Below, piece by piece: positions 7,277-16,249 of a stretch of DNA of 64,000 bases. How positions within the stretch are numbered: position 1 is the first letter of the stretch; each line of letters starts with the position of its first letter. Position numbers and translations under genes: made by a program. The DNA lies in NCBI GenBank assembly GCA_964563925.1, contig CAZLZD010000008.1, positions 43,719 through 107,718 on the forward strand. The letters run 5' to 3'. This stretch comes from JAUILA01 sp964563925. Lineage in GTDB: Bacteria > Bacteroidota > Bacteroidia > Cytophagales > Cyclobacteriaceae. The notes below the pieces were generated by a model, which did not search any database, was not told where the DNA came from, and worked only from the letters and a program-made list of their open reading frames with translations.

Positions 7277-9748
7277 TCAGCCGTTTGGCTCAAGGATAAG
7301 ATTAATTCTCTCCACCAGGTCTTCAAGATGATATCTTGACATACGGTCAGAAGTCCGGTTGATGCCGTTTCTGATATTGGTGCGCAATGTCTTGAGCTCG
7401 GCGCGAACTATCGGCCGAATATCTGTCTGGCTGATATCCACACCTCCCCTTCTTCCGTTGCTTCCTTCATCCTCTGACATCATTTCACCGAGCCTGCTTA
7501 CATAGGCACGCTGAAGATTACGGCGATAAATATCTATGGTACTTCCACGCTGGAGCTCAGAAAATATGCCGTTACGAAGATCCGCCATCATTTCCAGGGC
7601 GGTATACGTCTCATTCCCCAGGATGGATTCACTTTCCGCCATCCGCGCCATGCGGTCGGGAGAAAGCAACTGATTAAGCGTATTGACCTGCGCACCTGTT
7701 ATGCGGTCCACCGATCCGGTTCCCTCAATACGGTCCAGGATATTTCGGTCAAGCATCCATTCCGGGGTGGCAAATGTATTCTCCTGCAAATATTTCATGG
7801 CACTACGCTGGCGCTCCTCGGGAATAAATTCATAGACCACGCCTTCCTGGTCAGCGGTTTTCAGGTTTTCGTACATGCCGCCAATATTATTGCGGACATG
7901 CCCGTTGTACCGGTTCCACTGGTTGATCACCTGACCGTAAATTTCATCAAGGTCTTCATAATCCTCACCAGCAGTGGTAGTCCAATCAATCAGATTAGGC
8001 ACAATACGCTTCAGATTGGCCAGTCCGTACGTACTCGCCTTGACCGCATCATTACCAAGGTCTTCGGTCTGGGCGCGCGGGTCTCCCACACTCCAGGACT
8101 GCCGTCCATACCAGTACATGGGATCATTCTCATGGGATTTGACCCATTCATTGAGCACTTCTTTTTCATCATCCGGGGTGTCAGCCTCCGGGAAATAGGT
8201 GTAACCCCATTTTACGGCCCACTTGTCATAGGTTCCGATCTGCGGGTGCAGCGCGGCATTGTCTCCCGGCTGCGCCACGTAGTTGAAACGTGCATAATCC
8301 ATTATGGAGGGTGCCGTCCCCATCACCGCGGTGAACGAGGGCGACCTCAGCGAATCAACCGGATACGCGGAACTCGAACCCATATTATGAGGAAAGCCAA
8401 GGGTATGTCCTACCTCGTGCGCTGAAACAAAGCGGATAAGTTCGCCCATTACCGCGTCGTCAAATTTTACTTTACGCGCCTCCTCATTCACCGCAGAGGT
8501 CTGGATGAAATACCAGTTTCTCAGCAAATTCATTACATTATGATACCAGATAATATCGCTTTCAATGATTTCACCGGACCGCGGATCATGGACATGAGGT
8601 CCCATCGCATTCTGGATCGGATTGGCCGTATATCGCACCACCGAGTATCGCACATCTTCGGGGCTCCAGTCCGGGTCCTCCTCTTTGGTAGGCGGATCTT
8701 TGGCTAAAATGGCATTTTTAAAACCGGCTTTTTCAAAGGCAACCTGCCAGTCTTCAATGCCCTGCTTGATGTATTTCCTCCATTTAACGGGGGTGGCAGG
8801 GTCAATGTAATAAACAATCGGTTTCACCGGCTCCACGAGTTCACCCCGCTTGTAGGCTTCCACATCGGTGGGCTCAAGTCTCCAGCGTGTGATGAAACGA
8901 CGGGTTTCCGCACGCTGTGCATCAAGTCCGTAGTCAATCTGTGAAACTGAAAAGAACCCTACCCTTGGATCATAGAGCCTCGGGGTCATGGGTTTCTCTG
9001 GCAACAGAACCATCGACTGGTTCATCTCCACAGACAATGCCCCGGTAGATCCGTTGGCCGGTGGGTTATTGGCATTGTAGGTGAGAATATGACGCACCTC
9101 CGTATTGAGGGGGAAACTCTTCCATGACATGATCAGCGACCGTTTTTTATCAAGTCCGCGTACCTCAAAATTCCTCCGTTGCCCATCGCTGATGGCACCG
9201 ATCATCTTAATATCGGTGGTGAACAATTCTTCCACATCCACCACATAGGATGACGAATCCGCCTTCATAGCAGCAATGTCGAACGTAAGGATGATTGGCT
9301 CGAAATTATTGTTCCTGACCGATTCATAGATCGGCTGGTCTTCACTCGCCACACTGTTGTGGGAAACAGCCCGTAGCAAGAGCTGGTTGTCTTTCCGCTG
9401 CCAGCGCCAAACCTGCTGATTGCGCGCCTTCATTCCGGCACCTCCGAAATTAAAATTCTCAACGGTCCCTGAAATACGGGAAATCACAAGAATCTCACGA
9501 CCCAGGAGTGAATCGGGTACTTCAAAGTAGTACTTGTCTTTCACCTTGTGAAGGGTGAACAAGCCGTCATCGGTGACCGCTTCGCCGGTAACAACTTCTC
9601 CGTAGGGCTTTATGGGAGAATCGTTCTTTTTCTTCGGAGGAGCCTGCTCGGTTTCCTCGTTCTTTTTGTTCTTCTTCTTTTTCTTTTGACTAAACCCTGC
9701 CGGCCCGATGAGCAGCAGGACAAGTGAGAGTAGTAAAATCTTTTTCAT
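7277..9748 (-). CDS. secreted zinc-dependent metalloprotease (DUF5117/DUF5118/DUF4953 type)
   Basis: The 823-residue protein starts with a signal peptide (1-20), followed at once by a Lys-rich stretch (22-30). Its layout matches the long Bacteroidota metalloproteases with DUF5118, DUF5117 and DUF4953 regions. The zinc site is metzincin-like: H444-E445-x-x-H448-x-x-G-x-x-H454, followed about 30 residues later by SIMDY, a Met-turn. It should act as an endopeptidase outside the inner membrane. It has its own terminator at 7225-7255 and is divergent from the NMT1-like gene. Confidence 0.9.
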   Translation of the reverse strand: MKKILLLSLVLLLIGPAGFSQKKKKKNKKNEETEQAPPKKKNDSPIKPYGEVVTGEAVTDDGLFTLHKVKDKYYFEVPDSLLGREILVISRISGTVENFNFGGAGMKARNQQVWRWQRKDNQLLLRAVSHNSVASEDQPIYESVRNNNFEPIILTFDIAAMKADSSSYVVDVEELFTTDIKMIGAISDGQRRNFEVRGLDKKRSLIMSWKSFPLNTEVRHILTYNANNPPANGSTGALSVEMNQSMVLLPEKPMTPRLYDPRVGFFSVSQIDYGLDAQRAETRRFITRWRLEPTDVEAYKRGELVEPVKPIVYYIDPATPVKWRKYIKQGIEDWQVAFEKAGFKNAILAKDPPTKEEDPDWSPEDVRYSVVRYTANPIQNAMGPHVHDPRSGEIIESDIIWYHNVMNLLRNWYFIQTSAVNEEARKVKFDDAVMGELIRFVSAHEVGHTLGFPHNMGSSSAYPVDSLRSPSFTAVMGTAPSIMDYARFNYVAQPGDNAALHPQIGTYDKWAVKWGYTYFPEADTPDDEKEVLNEWVKSHENDPMYWYGRQSWSVGDPRAQTEDLGNDAVKASTYGLANLKRIVPNLIDWTTTAGEDYEDLDEIYGQVINQWNRYNGHVRNNIGGMYENLKTADQEGVVYEFIPEERQRSAMKYLQENTFATPEWMLDRNILDRIEGTGSVDRITGAQVNTLNQLLSPDRMARMAESESILGNETYTALEMMADLRNGIFSELQRGSTIDIYRRNLQRAYVSRLGEMMSEDEGSNGRRGGVDISQTDIRPIVRAELKTLRTNIRNGINRTSDRMSRYHLEDLVERINLILEPNG

Positions 9749-9922
9749 ACAGTTATAGGTTGAACCGGCTAAAATTGTTCAAACCAAACCGCTCCGAATG
9801 GCAATTACTTGACAAGCCGTCTTAAAATTATATGAACGGATAAGAGTTGATACCACATCGGGCCGCGGCTGCGGCTATGGGAATAATTTGATACCTTAGA
9901 CCTGGAATAATGGCTGAACCCA

Positions 9923-10786
9923 ATGAAGACAATAAGACTAGGCGGGGTACCCGAGCATTTCAACCACCCTGTCCATCAGGCGATTGAAAAGGGATTATTT
10001 CATCAGGCAGGTATTGACCTGCAATGGCAAACCTTTGACGGCGGGACCGGAGATATGGTAAAGGCCCTGGACAATGAAACCAGCGATGTCTGCATTCTGC
10101 TTACCGAAGGCATTATATCGGCGATTCTCCACGGAAGCGCTTCCCGAATTATCAGCGGGTATGTAAATTCTCCGCTTATCTGGGGGGTACACACGGGTAA
10201 TTCCAGGAATATAACTTACGAACAGGCCTTTGAACATACGATCGCCATAAGCCGGTTCGGCTCGGGCTCGCACCTGATGCCCATTGTCGATGCCCTGATG
10301 AAGGGCCGAAACCTGGATGCCGGGCAATTTGAGGTGGTGGGAAATCTTTCCGGTGCTATTTCATCCCTGGAGAAGGAGGACACTGATATTTTTTACTGGG
10401 AGAAGTATACCACCATGCCATCGGTCGAAAAGGGCCTGCTAAAACGAATCGGAGAATTTCTATCTCCCTGGCCGTGCTTTCTGATGGCTGCCTCTGACAA
10501 GGCGATTTCCCTGTTCGCGGGTGAGCTGGATACCATGCTCAGGATCATTCATCGTGCGTGTGATGATTTCATGAATGACCCCTCCTCCCCTGAAGTGATC
10601 AGTGAGGTGTACGGCATTGACCCGAGGCATGCCAGGTACTGGTTTCATGCCACCGAATGGGCCACCAACAGCTGGGTTAGCAACAAAATTCTACGGAGCG
10701 TATCCTTTACCCTGAGAGAAGCCGGCATTATTGATCCGGCCCTGCCCGACCGGCCGCTGGTCTGGGACAGAAAAGAGCATCCATGA
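9923..10786 (+). CDS. NMT1/SsuA-like substrate-binding protein without signal peptide
   Basis: This 287-residue protein looks like a type 2 periplasmic-binding-protein fold of the NMT1/SsuA class: an early GxPEHFNHP segment, a two-lobe pattern, and a GGTGDM motif near residue 50 where ligand anions often bind. It begins directly with the first beta strand and has no signal peptide or lipobox, and no ABC permease or ATPase is adjacent. It may be a cytoplasmic binding protein or enzyme rather than a transporter component. The Cys cluster of yeast THI5 is absent. Ligand unknown. Confidence 0.65.
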   Translation: MKTIRLGGVPEHFNHPVHQAIEKGLFHQAGIDLQWQTFDGGTGDMVKALDNETSDVCILLTEGIISAILHGSASRIISGYVNSPLIWGVHTGNSRNITYEQAFEHTIAISRFGSGSHLMPIVDALMKGRNLDAGQFEVVGNLSGAISSLEKEDTDIFYWEKYTTMPSVEKGLLKRIGEFLSPWPCFLMAASDKAISLFAGELDTMLRIIHRACDDFMNDPSSPEVISEVYGIDPRHARYWFHATEWATNSWVSNKILRSVSFTLREAGIIDPALPDRPLVWDRKEHP

Positions 10787-10787
10787 G

Positions 10788-10818
10788 TTTGGCTTTCATT
10801 TGTTTACATTTATATTCA
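10788..10818 (+). promoter_or_regulatory. candidate Bacteroidota-type promoter for the NTF2-like gene
   Basis: TTTG at 10788-10791 is followed after exactly 19 bases by TATATTCA at 10811-10818. This resembles the Bacteroidota housekeeping pattern TTTG-N19-21-TAnnTTTG, with two mismatches in the -7 box. It lies 22 bases before the ATG at 10841. Confidence 0.45.
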
Positions 10819-10840
10819 CCCTAAACTCAACTAATACCGC

Positions 10841-11317
10841 ATGAAAAAAGTGATTTTCTTTCTAGGTCTTTCCCTGGCCGCGACAGCTTCCCTTGCCCAG
10901 GGTGATTCAGGGGCAGCGGCGGCAGAGGCTGTGGTTCTTGATATTTTTGAAGGAATGAGACAGGGTGATTCGGCCCGTGTGGCCAGCCATATCCTTCGCG
11001 ATGCAGGCATGTTCTCTGTATATCATGACAATACGGGGAAAACGGTGCTTCGCGAAGGCAGCCTTCAGGGCTGGCTGGATGCGATCGGTGCTCCACGGGA
11101 AGAATCTCTTGACGAGCGTCTCTGGGATATTGAGGTGCGGACGGACGGCCCGCTGGCTACAGTCTGGACCGAATATGCCCTCTATATAGGCAACACGCTC
11201 AGCCATTGCGGCGTCGACGCTTTTCAGCTTTTCCACGACGGAGACAACTGGAAGGTATTTCACGTGGCTGACACCCGCCGGCGGGAATGCGACATTCCGG
11301 AGGAAGTGCAGAAATAG
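10841..11317 (+). CDS. secreted NTF2-like (SnoaL/DUF4440-type) protein
   Basis: The 158-residue protein has a clear signal peptide (1-19, ending SLAQ). The mature part has the cone-shaped NTF2-like pattern: an N-terminal helix beginning near VVLDIFEGMRQGD, a middle region, and C-terminal strands with a WxxxH-type ending (NWKVFHVADTRR). Such proteins can be small enzymes, binding domains or immunity-like factors. The exact role cannot be deduced. It is a single-gene unit with its own candidate promoter, convergent with the bestrophin gene. Confidence 0.72.
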   Translation: MKKVIFFLGLSLAATASLAQGDSGAAAAEAVVLDIFEGMRQGDSARVASHILRDAGMFSVYHDNTGKTVLREGSLQGWLDAIGAPREESLDERLWDIEVRTDGPLATVWTEYALYIGNTLSHCGVDAFQLFHDGDNWKVFHVADTRRRECDIPEEVQK

Positions 11318-11336
11318 ATGCCAATGGTTTTATTCC

Positions 11337-12251
11337 TCACGTCACATATTCCTCATTTTTCGCCTTAAGTGGCTTGGGCACGTTGGTAGCCCCTTCCATT
11401 TCCAGCAGGTTTATTTCAATGGTCCTCACAATCTGATCAAGCGGAAGTCCGAGCGGGGTTGCCTCAAACGGGTTTAGCAACGATAAACCGATTCCCTGGA
11501 CGGTCAGGAAGATATATCCTATAAGTGAGCCGGTGAGGATCGACCACTGACCAATGGCCTGGGTCGTACCCCAGACTTCGAATACCACAAAAACAAATAC
11601 GAAAATCCGCGTGTAGTAATTGTAGGTCGTTGGAAACACGGTGTTTTTAATACGCTCCCCCTTGCCCATTTCATCACAAAGACCATTGAGGGTCCGGTTT
11701 ATTTCCATGAATCTGAACCCATCAAGACATTCTGACGCTGTAAGTTCTTCCAGCTGCCGTGCATGTTCGGAAAGAATGGCATTGGGGATATTGGTTTCCT
11801 GTCCCACCCTCTGGCCCTCCTTATCATCAAGGTATTTCAGGTGCTTGGAGGGCTTAATTCCCCGCAGGCTTTCCTTCAGTGCGTAGACAAAGGCAATCTG
11901 GCGGTGTACGAGCGTCTGGCGAGCGGTCTGAAGCTGTGTGTCACCAAGACTTCCCGCCGGCTTGGCATACTGAAGAATCTGCCTTGCCCAGGAACGCGAA
12001 TGGTTCACCACCATTCCCCATATTTTTCTTCCTTCCCACCACCGGTCATATGCCTGGTTATTATTAAACCCTATGAAAAATGCCAGGGCCGTACCCAGTA
12101 TGGTGGGAATAAGGGTGGGTGCATCGGGGATTGTATCCAGGATATAAATCTCCGTATAATAGGCGATAAGCGCTGTAATAACTACATATAATAAATTCTT
12201 CCAGCTTCCGGTCACAATGAACCGTAAACTGATGTATCGCCTGGTCAGCAT
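11337..12251 (-). CDS. bestrophin-family anion channel
   Basis: This 304-residue protein has the bacterial bestrophin (RFP-TM/UPF0187) layout: an N-terminal YISLRF segment, hydrophobic helices near 20-40, 45-65 and in the 215-260 region, and the conserved NNNQAYDRWWEGRK segment between the first helices. Bestrophins form pentameric ion channels; bacterial members conduct cations or anions. The length is typical. Convergent with the NTF2-like gene and divergent from the TonB receptor operon. Confidence 0.85.
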   Translation of the reverse strand: MLTRRYISLRFIVTGSWKNLLYVVITALIAYYTEIYILDTIPDAPTLIPTILGTALAFFIGFNNNQAYDRWWEGRKIWGMVVNHSRSWARQILQYAKPAGSLGDTQLQTARQTLVHRQIAFVYALKESLRGIKPSKHLKYLDDKEGQRVGQETNIPNAILSEHARQLEELTASECLDGFRFMEINRTLNGLCDEMGKGERIKNTVFPTTYNYYTRIFVFVFVVFEVWGTTQAIGQWSILTGSLIGYIFLTVQGIGLSLLNPFEATPLGLPLDQIVRTIEINLLEMEGATNVPKPLKAKNEEYVT

Positions 12252-12432
12252 AGATTGTCCTGGTTGATTTCCTTTAAATTACTAAATCTGCACTACTCCT
12301 TTCAAACCATTTCCGTAAATGTCGTGTCAGGTATCATGATTCTGCAGTTATTTACCACGGCTAATTCCCGCTTAAATAAAATGTACACTCCAGGGGCCAA
12401 AGCCCGTCGCTTTTTTATTTATTTGCACATCC

Positions 12433-15117
12433 ATGATCAAAAGTATCCTTGCATTTTTCCTTTTCATAGTGGTTGCAATTCCTGTAGCCGCACAGGCTGA
12501 CGGTCCGTCCTTCCCCCGTGCTTATGAGAACACTCCCCTCCCTGATGTACTCAAAGCGCTTAACAGTGAGACCGCTTACACGTTTTTCTACAAGGATTCC
12601 TGGGGACTTGAATCCCTGACCATCACGGCAGGTGCCGGTGAGGCAGTTGTTCCTGTTCTCGAAAAGGTGCTGGAGAATATTTCGTATTCGCTTGTGGTGT
12701 ATGAGAATAATATAATTCTTCTTAACCAGGCCGGTTTAAGTATGTATCGGTATGAAAACTGGGAAGATGATGATCCGCTGCTTGACCAGTACCGGATTGT
12801 GGGGACCGGCGAACCGGATGAACCGGGCCAAAAAGTCGTTTTTTCGGGGTACATCCGGGACGGCCGTGACAATTCCCCGCTGGTGGGTGCCAGTATCCAG
12901 GTGGAGGGGTCAGCCACCGGATCAGTTACTAATATCAGCGGTTACTTTGAATTTGCCTTGTTGCCCGGCAGATATACAGTCGTGGCCCAGTATGCCGGAT
13001 ACGAACCCCAGACGGTACCGGTGCAGCTAATTAATACCGGCTCCCTGGATTTTGAATTATTCAATGAAACGGTCAGGCTGGAAGAAGTAACGATCTCAGC
13101 CCTGGGTCAGGAAGAAGGGGTATCGGAAAAAGTGGCTGGCAAAGAAGTTATAGGCATCGAAGCAATCAAGAGTCTTCCTGCCTTTCTCGGAGAAGTAGAC
13201 CCGGTGAAAAGCCTTATCTCCCTGCCCGGCGTGAGCTCAGTGGGTGAAGGAACCTCCGGGTATAATGTGCGGGGCGGGGATCCGGGCCAGAACCTTCTCA
13301 TGCAGGACGAGGCAATTCTCTATAACAGCGCCCACCTCTTTGGTTTTTTCAGTGCTTTTAATCCGGATTTACTCCGGGATGTGGTCCTCTATAAAGGCGG
13401 CGGACCCTCGAACTACGGCGGCCGGGTATCGTCGGTCCTGAATGTGAACCTCCGTAATGGAAATGCCAAGGAATTTGAGGTGAACGGGGGGATCGGACTG
13501 GTATCTTCGCGTCTCACCGTCGAAGGACCGATCAAAAAGGAAAAAACATCATTTATTGTCGGGGGGCGCGCCTCTTATTCCGACTGGTTACTTAAGCAGA
13601 TGAAGGATCCGGATCTTTATCAGAGTGCCGCAAGTTTTTATGATGCCAACCTGAAAATAAACCATATCCACAACAAGCGGAATGTATTCACGTTGTCGAC
13701 CTACCTGAGCCAGGACAGGTTTGAATTTGCCTCTGACACCACCTATTACTGGAAAAGCCGTGCCGCCACAGTAAGCTGGTCACACATATTCTCCCCTGAA
13801 TTACTCATGCAGGCACATGCGGTATACAGCGATTACCAGAGCGACATCACCAACGACCAGGAACTGTTCGCCTTCGAGTACAACTCCGGAATCAGGAATT
13901 ACCAGGGGAAGCTCGATTTTAGCTGGTCCCCGAATAAACTGCATAAAGTGGATTTCGGATTCAGTTCGCTTATGTATGAATTCAATGCCGGGGAATACGA
14001 ACCTTTGAAAGGCAATGAGAACGAACCTGCCGTGACTATCCCGGCAGAGCGCGCCCTGGAGAATGCACTCTATGTGAATGACGAATTCTCCATCTCTCCC
14101 GTTCTTTCGCTGGTATATGGTGTAAGGCTCTCCAATTACCTCGCCATGGGAGGAGAATACTTCGCGTTTACTGAGGGACAGCCCAGGGAAGAAGGTACTA
14201 TTTCCGATACCCTGTCATTCTCCAATAATGAAGTCTACCGTGAATTATTTGGCTTTGAACCCAGGGTCTCTCTTCGCTGGCTCCTGAATGCCACGACATC
14301 CTTCAAAGCAAGTTTTTACCGGACCAAACAATATATTCACCTGATTTCGAATACCACGGCCATATCACCGGTGGATTACTGGAAGTCAACCGGTTACAAC
14401 CTGGAGCCCTCCACGGCAGACCAGTTTACGGTGGGGCTATTCAAAAACTGGAGGGAAAATATGTACGAGTTTTCTGCGGAAACCTATTACAAGCGAATCG
14501 ATCAGGTCGTGGATTATAAGAACGGAGCCACAATCCTGTTGAATGAAACCCTTGATGCCGACCTGATCCAGGGCGAAGGACGGGCTTACGGCGCGGAATT
14601 CCTGTTCCGGAAAAACCGCGGGAAACTTACCGGGTGGCTGGGATATACCTACTCACGTACCGAAAGGCGTTTCCCTGATTTCCAGAGCGAAGAAGAAACC
14701 ATTAACGGTGGATCCTGGTTTCCTTCCAACTACGATAAACCGCACGACCTGTCGGTTGTACTTAATTATAAAACCAGCCGGCGGTTCAGTATCAGCCTTA
14801 ACTTTTCGTACTCAACCGGCAGGCCAATTACGGTTCCTGTCTCAAAGTTTCAATATGAAAATATCCTGACCGTACTGAACTACAGTGAACGCAACCAGTT
14901 CAGGGTCCCCGATTACCACCGGCTTGATCTTTCCTTTACACTCAAAAGCGGGCTCAGGAAAGACAAACTGATTGATGGCGAATGGGTGTTGTCCCTGTAC
15001 AACATTTACGGACGCAAAAATCCGTACTCGGTGTATTTTACACAACGGGGTAATGCCTTCCAGTTATCCATCCTGGGAAGCATATTCCCTTCCTTGTCCT
15101 ATAACTTCAGAATTTAA
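12433..15117 (+). CDS. TonB-dependent receptor with STN and carboxypeptidase-like domains
   Basis: The 894-residue precursor has a signal peptide (1-21), an STN secretin/TonB-like domain (about 27-100), a carboxypeptidase-regulatory-like beta-sandwich (about 136-212), a plug domain (about 240-350, with YNVRGG at 277-282) and a C-terminal 22-strand-type barrel. It should import an unknown ligand across the outer membrane using TonB energy. STN domains often signal to anti-sigma factors, but none is adjacent. The DUF4249 gene starts 7 bases after the stop and a macroglobulin/plug-like gene overlaps that one, so the three probably form one complex. Confidence 0.9.
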   Translation: MIKSILAFFLFIVVAIPVAAQADGPSFPRAYENTPLPDVLKALNSETAYTFFYKDSWGLESLTITAGAGEAVVPVLEKVLENISYSLVVYENNIILLNQAGLSMYRYENWEDDDPLLDQYRIVGTGEPDEPGQKVVFSGYIRDGRDNSPLVGASIQVEGSATGSVTNISGYFEFALLPGRYTVVAQYAGYEPQTVPVQLINTGSLDFELFNETVRLEEVTISALGQEEGVSEKVAGKEVIGIEAIKSLPAFLGEVDPVKSLISLPGVSSVGEGTSGYNVRGGDPGQNLLMQDEAILYNSAHLFGFFSAFNPDLLRDVVLYKGGGPSNYGGRVSSVLNVNLRNGNAKEFEVNGGIGLVSSRLTVEGPIKKEKTSFIVGGRASYSDWLLKQMKDPDLYQSAASFYDANLKINHIHNKRNVFTLSTYLSQDRFEFASDTTYYWKSRAATVSWSHIFSPELLMQAHAVYSDYQSDITNDQELFAFEYNSGIRNYQGKLDFSWSPNKLHKVDFGFSSLMYEFNAGEYEPLKGNENEPAVTIPAERALENALYVNDEFSISPVLSLVYGVRLSNYLAMGGEYFAFTEGQPREEGTISDTLSFSNNEVYRELFGFEPRVSLRWLLNATTSFKASFYRTKQYIHLISNTTAISPVDYWKSTGYNLEPSTADQFTVGLFKNWRENMYEFSAETYYKRIDQVVDYKNGATILLNETLDADLIQGEGRAYGAEFLFRKNRGKLTGWLGYTYSRTERRFPDFQSEEETINGGSWFPSNYDKPHDLSVVLNYKTSRRFSISLNFSYSTGRPITVPVSKFQYENILTVLNYSERNQFRVPDYHRLDLSFTLKSGLRKDKLIDGEWVLSLYNIYGRKNPYSVYFTQRGNAFQLSILGSIFPSLSYNFRI

Positions 15118-15124
15118 AGTATTA

Positions 15125-16249
15125 ATGCGCAACAAAGCATTTATCATATTACTTATCAGTGTCTTATCCGTTTCAGGGTGTGTGGACCCTATTGAATTTG
15201 ATACGGGTAGTGAGCCTCAAAGACTCGTGGTTGACGGATTTATTTCCAATGTCTCCTATTCAGAGCGACTTGACCTGCCCCAGGAACCAACTCCTTTTTA
15301 TGTACGGCTGCAGTGGACGGGGCCGGTTAATAACGAAAGGAACAACCTGATAAAGGATGCAAGTGTTACACTGCTGGATGACCAGGGTGGCGTTTGGGGA
15401 TATGTCTGGTCGGAGAATTACCAGCAATACAATTTATTTAATCCGGACTTTAAGGCAGAGCCAGGCCGCTCCTACCACATTCAGGTAAGGCTGGCCGACG
15501 GAACGACCTATGAATCCGATCCGCAGGAGATGCGGGTTGCACCGTCAATGGGGGGTCTCTCCCAGCGTTACGACCGGCGCCTGAAAGAAATTGATATCAA
15601 CGGTGTCACGGAGTTTGTAAATCAGGAAGGGGTGGTACTTTCGGCCGGCCTTTCCGATCATGGCGGGGAAGAACCCTTTTATTACCGGTTCACCGTAACC
15701 CCCAGCTGGGTCTATGTGGCATCACTGGCCCAGGAAGGAAGTCCGGTAAAGACCTGCTTTGTGACAAACAAATTTTATTTTCAAAAGATCATTACCCGGC
15801 TGGACCGGACCGGGGGGTATAATTATGATCTTTTCTTTCTTGAGACCACTGGTAATGAAAGGTTATTCAGGGATTTTACTGCCCTGGTTACGCAGTATTC
15901 GCTATCTCAGGAGTCGTATGAGTTCTGGAATGAGCTGGCACTTCAGCAGGAAAGTGGTGGTGGAATTTTTGATCCTCCCCCGTTTGAACTGACCACTAAC
16001 ATATCCAATGTGAATAATTCTTCGGAAAAGGTATCCGGGTTCTTTCATGTAGTGCACGAATCTTCGTCGCGTTGGTACATCAACGGGTCGGAAATTCCGT
16101 ACGAAATCCAGACCGGGGGTGACCCGTGTGTCCCACCGCCGGGGGTACCCAACATACCCACGCCGAATTGCCTTAACTGTACAGAATACAGGGGTGGGTT
16201 TACGGCAATTTCAACAGAAAAACCCGAATGGTGGAGAGAATACGAATAA
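15125..16249 (+). CDS. DUF4249 lipoprotein, partner of the TonB receptor
   Basis: The 374-residue protein starts at the ATG at 15125, only 7 bases after the receptor stop; a longer in-frame start inside the receptor gene is unlikely because the signal peptide begins here. The signal ends at a lipobox (VSGC), giving lipidation at C17 and a DPIEF start typical of DUF4249 proteins. These Bacteroidota lipoproteins are found next to TonB receptors, analogous in position to SusD. Four Cys near the C-terminus (around PNCLNC) may pair or bind metal. The stop overlaps the next start (TAATG). Confidence 0.85.
   Translation: MRNKAFIILLISVLSVSGCVDPIEFDTGSEPQRLVVDGFISNVSYSERLDLPQEPTPFYVRLQWTGPVNNERNNLIKDASVTLLDDQGGVWGYVWSENYQQYNLFNPDFKAEPGRSYHIQVRLADGTTYESDPQEMRVAPSMGGLSQRYDRRLKEIDINGVTEFVNQEGVVLSAGLSDHGGEEPFYYRFTVTPSWVYVASLAQEGSPVKTCFVTNKFYFQKIITRLDRTGGYNYDLFFLETTGNERLFRDFTALVTQYSLSQESYEFWNELALQQESGGGIFDPPPFELTTNISNVNNSSEKVSGFFHVVHESSSRWYINGSEIPYEIQTGGDPCVPPPGVPNIPTPNCLNCTEYRGGFTAISTEKPEWWREYE

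Noticed and set aside
9923..10786. THI5-type thiamine-pyrimidine synthase
   Set aside because: It lacks the Cys-rich THI5 motif and the active-site pattern; only the general NMT1-like fold is supported.
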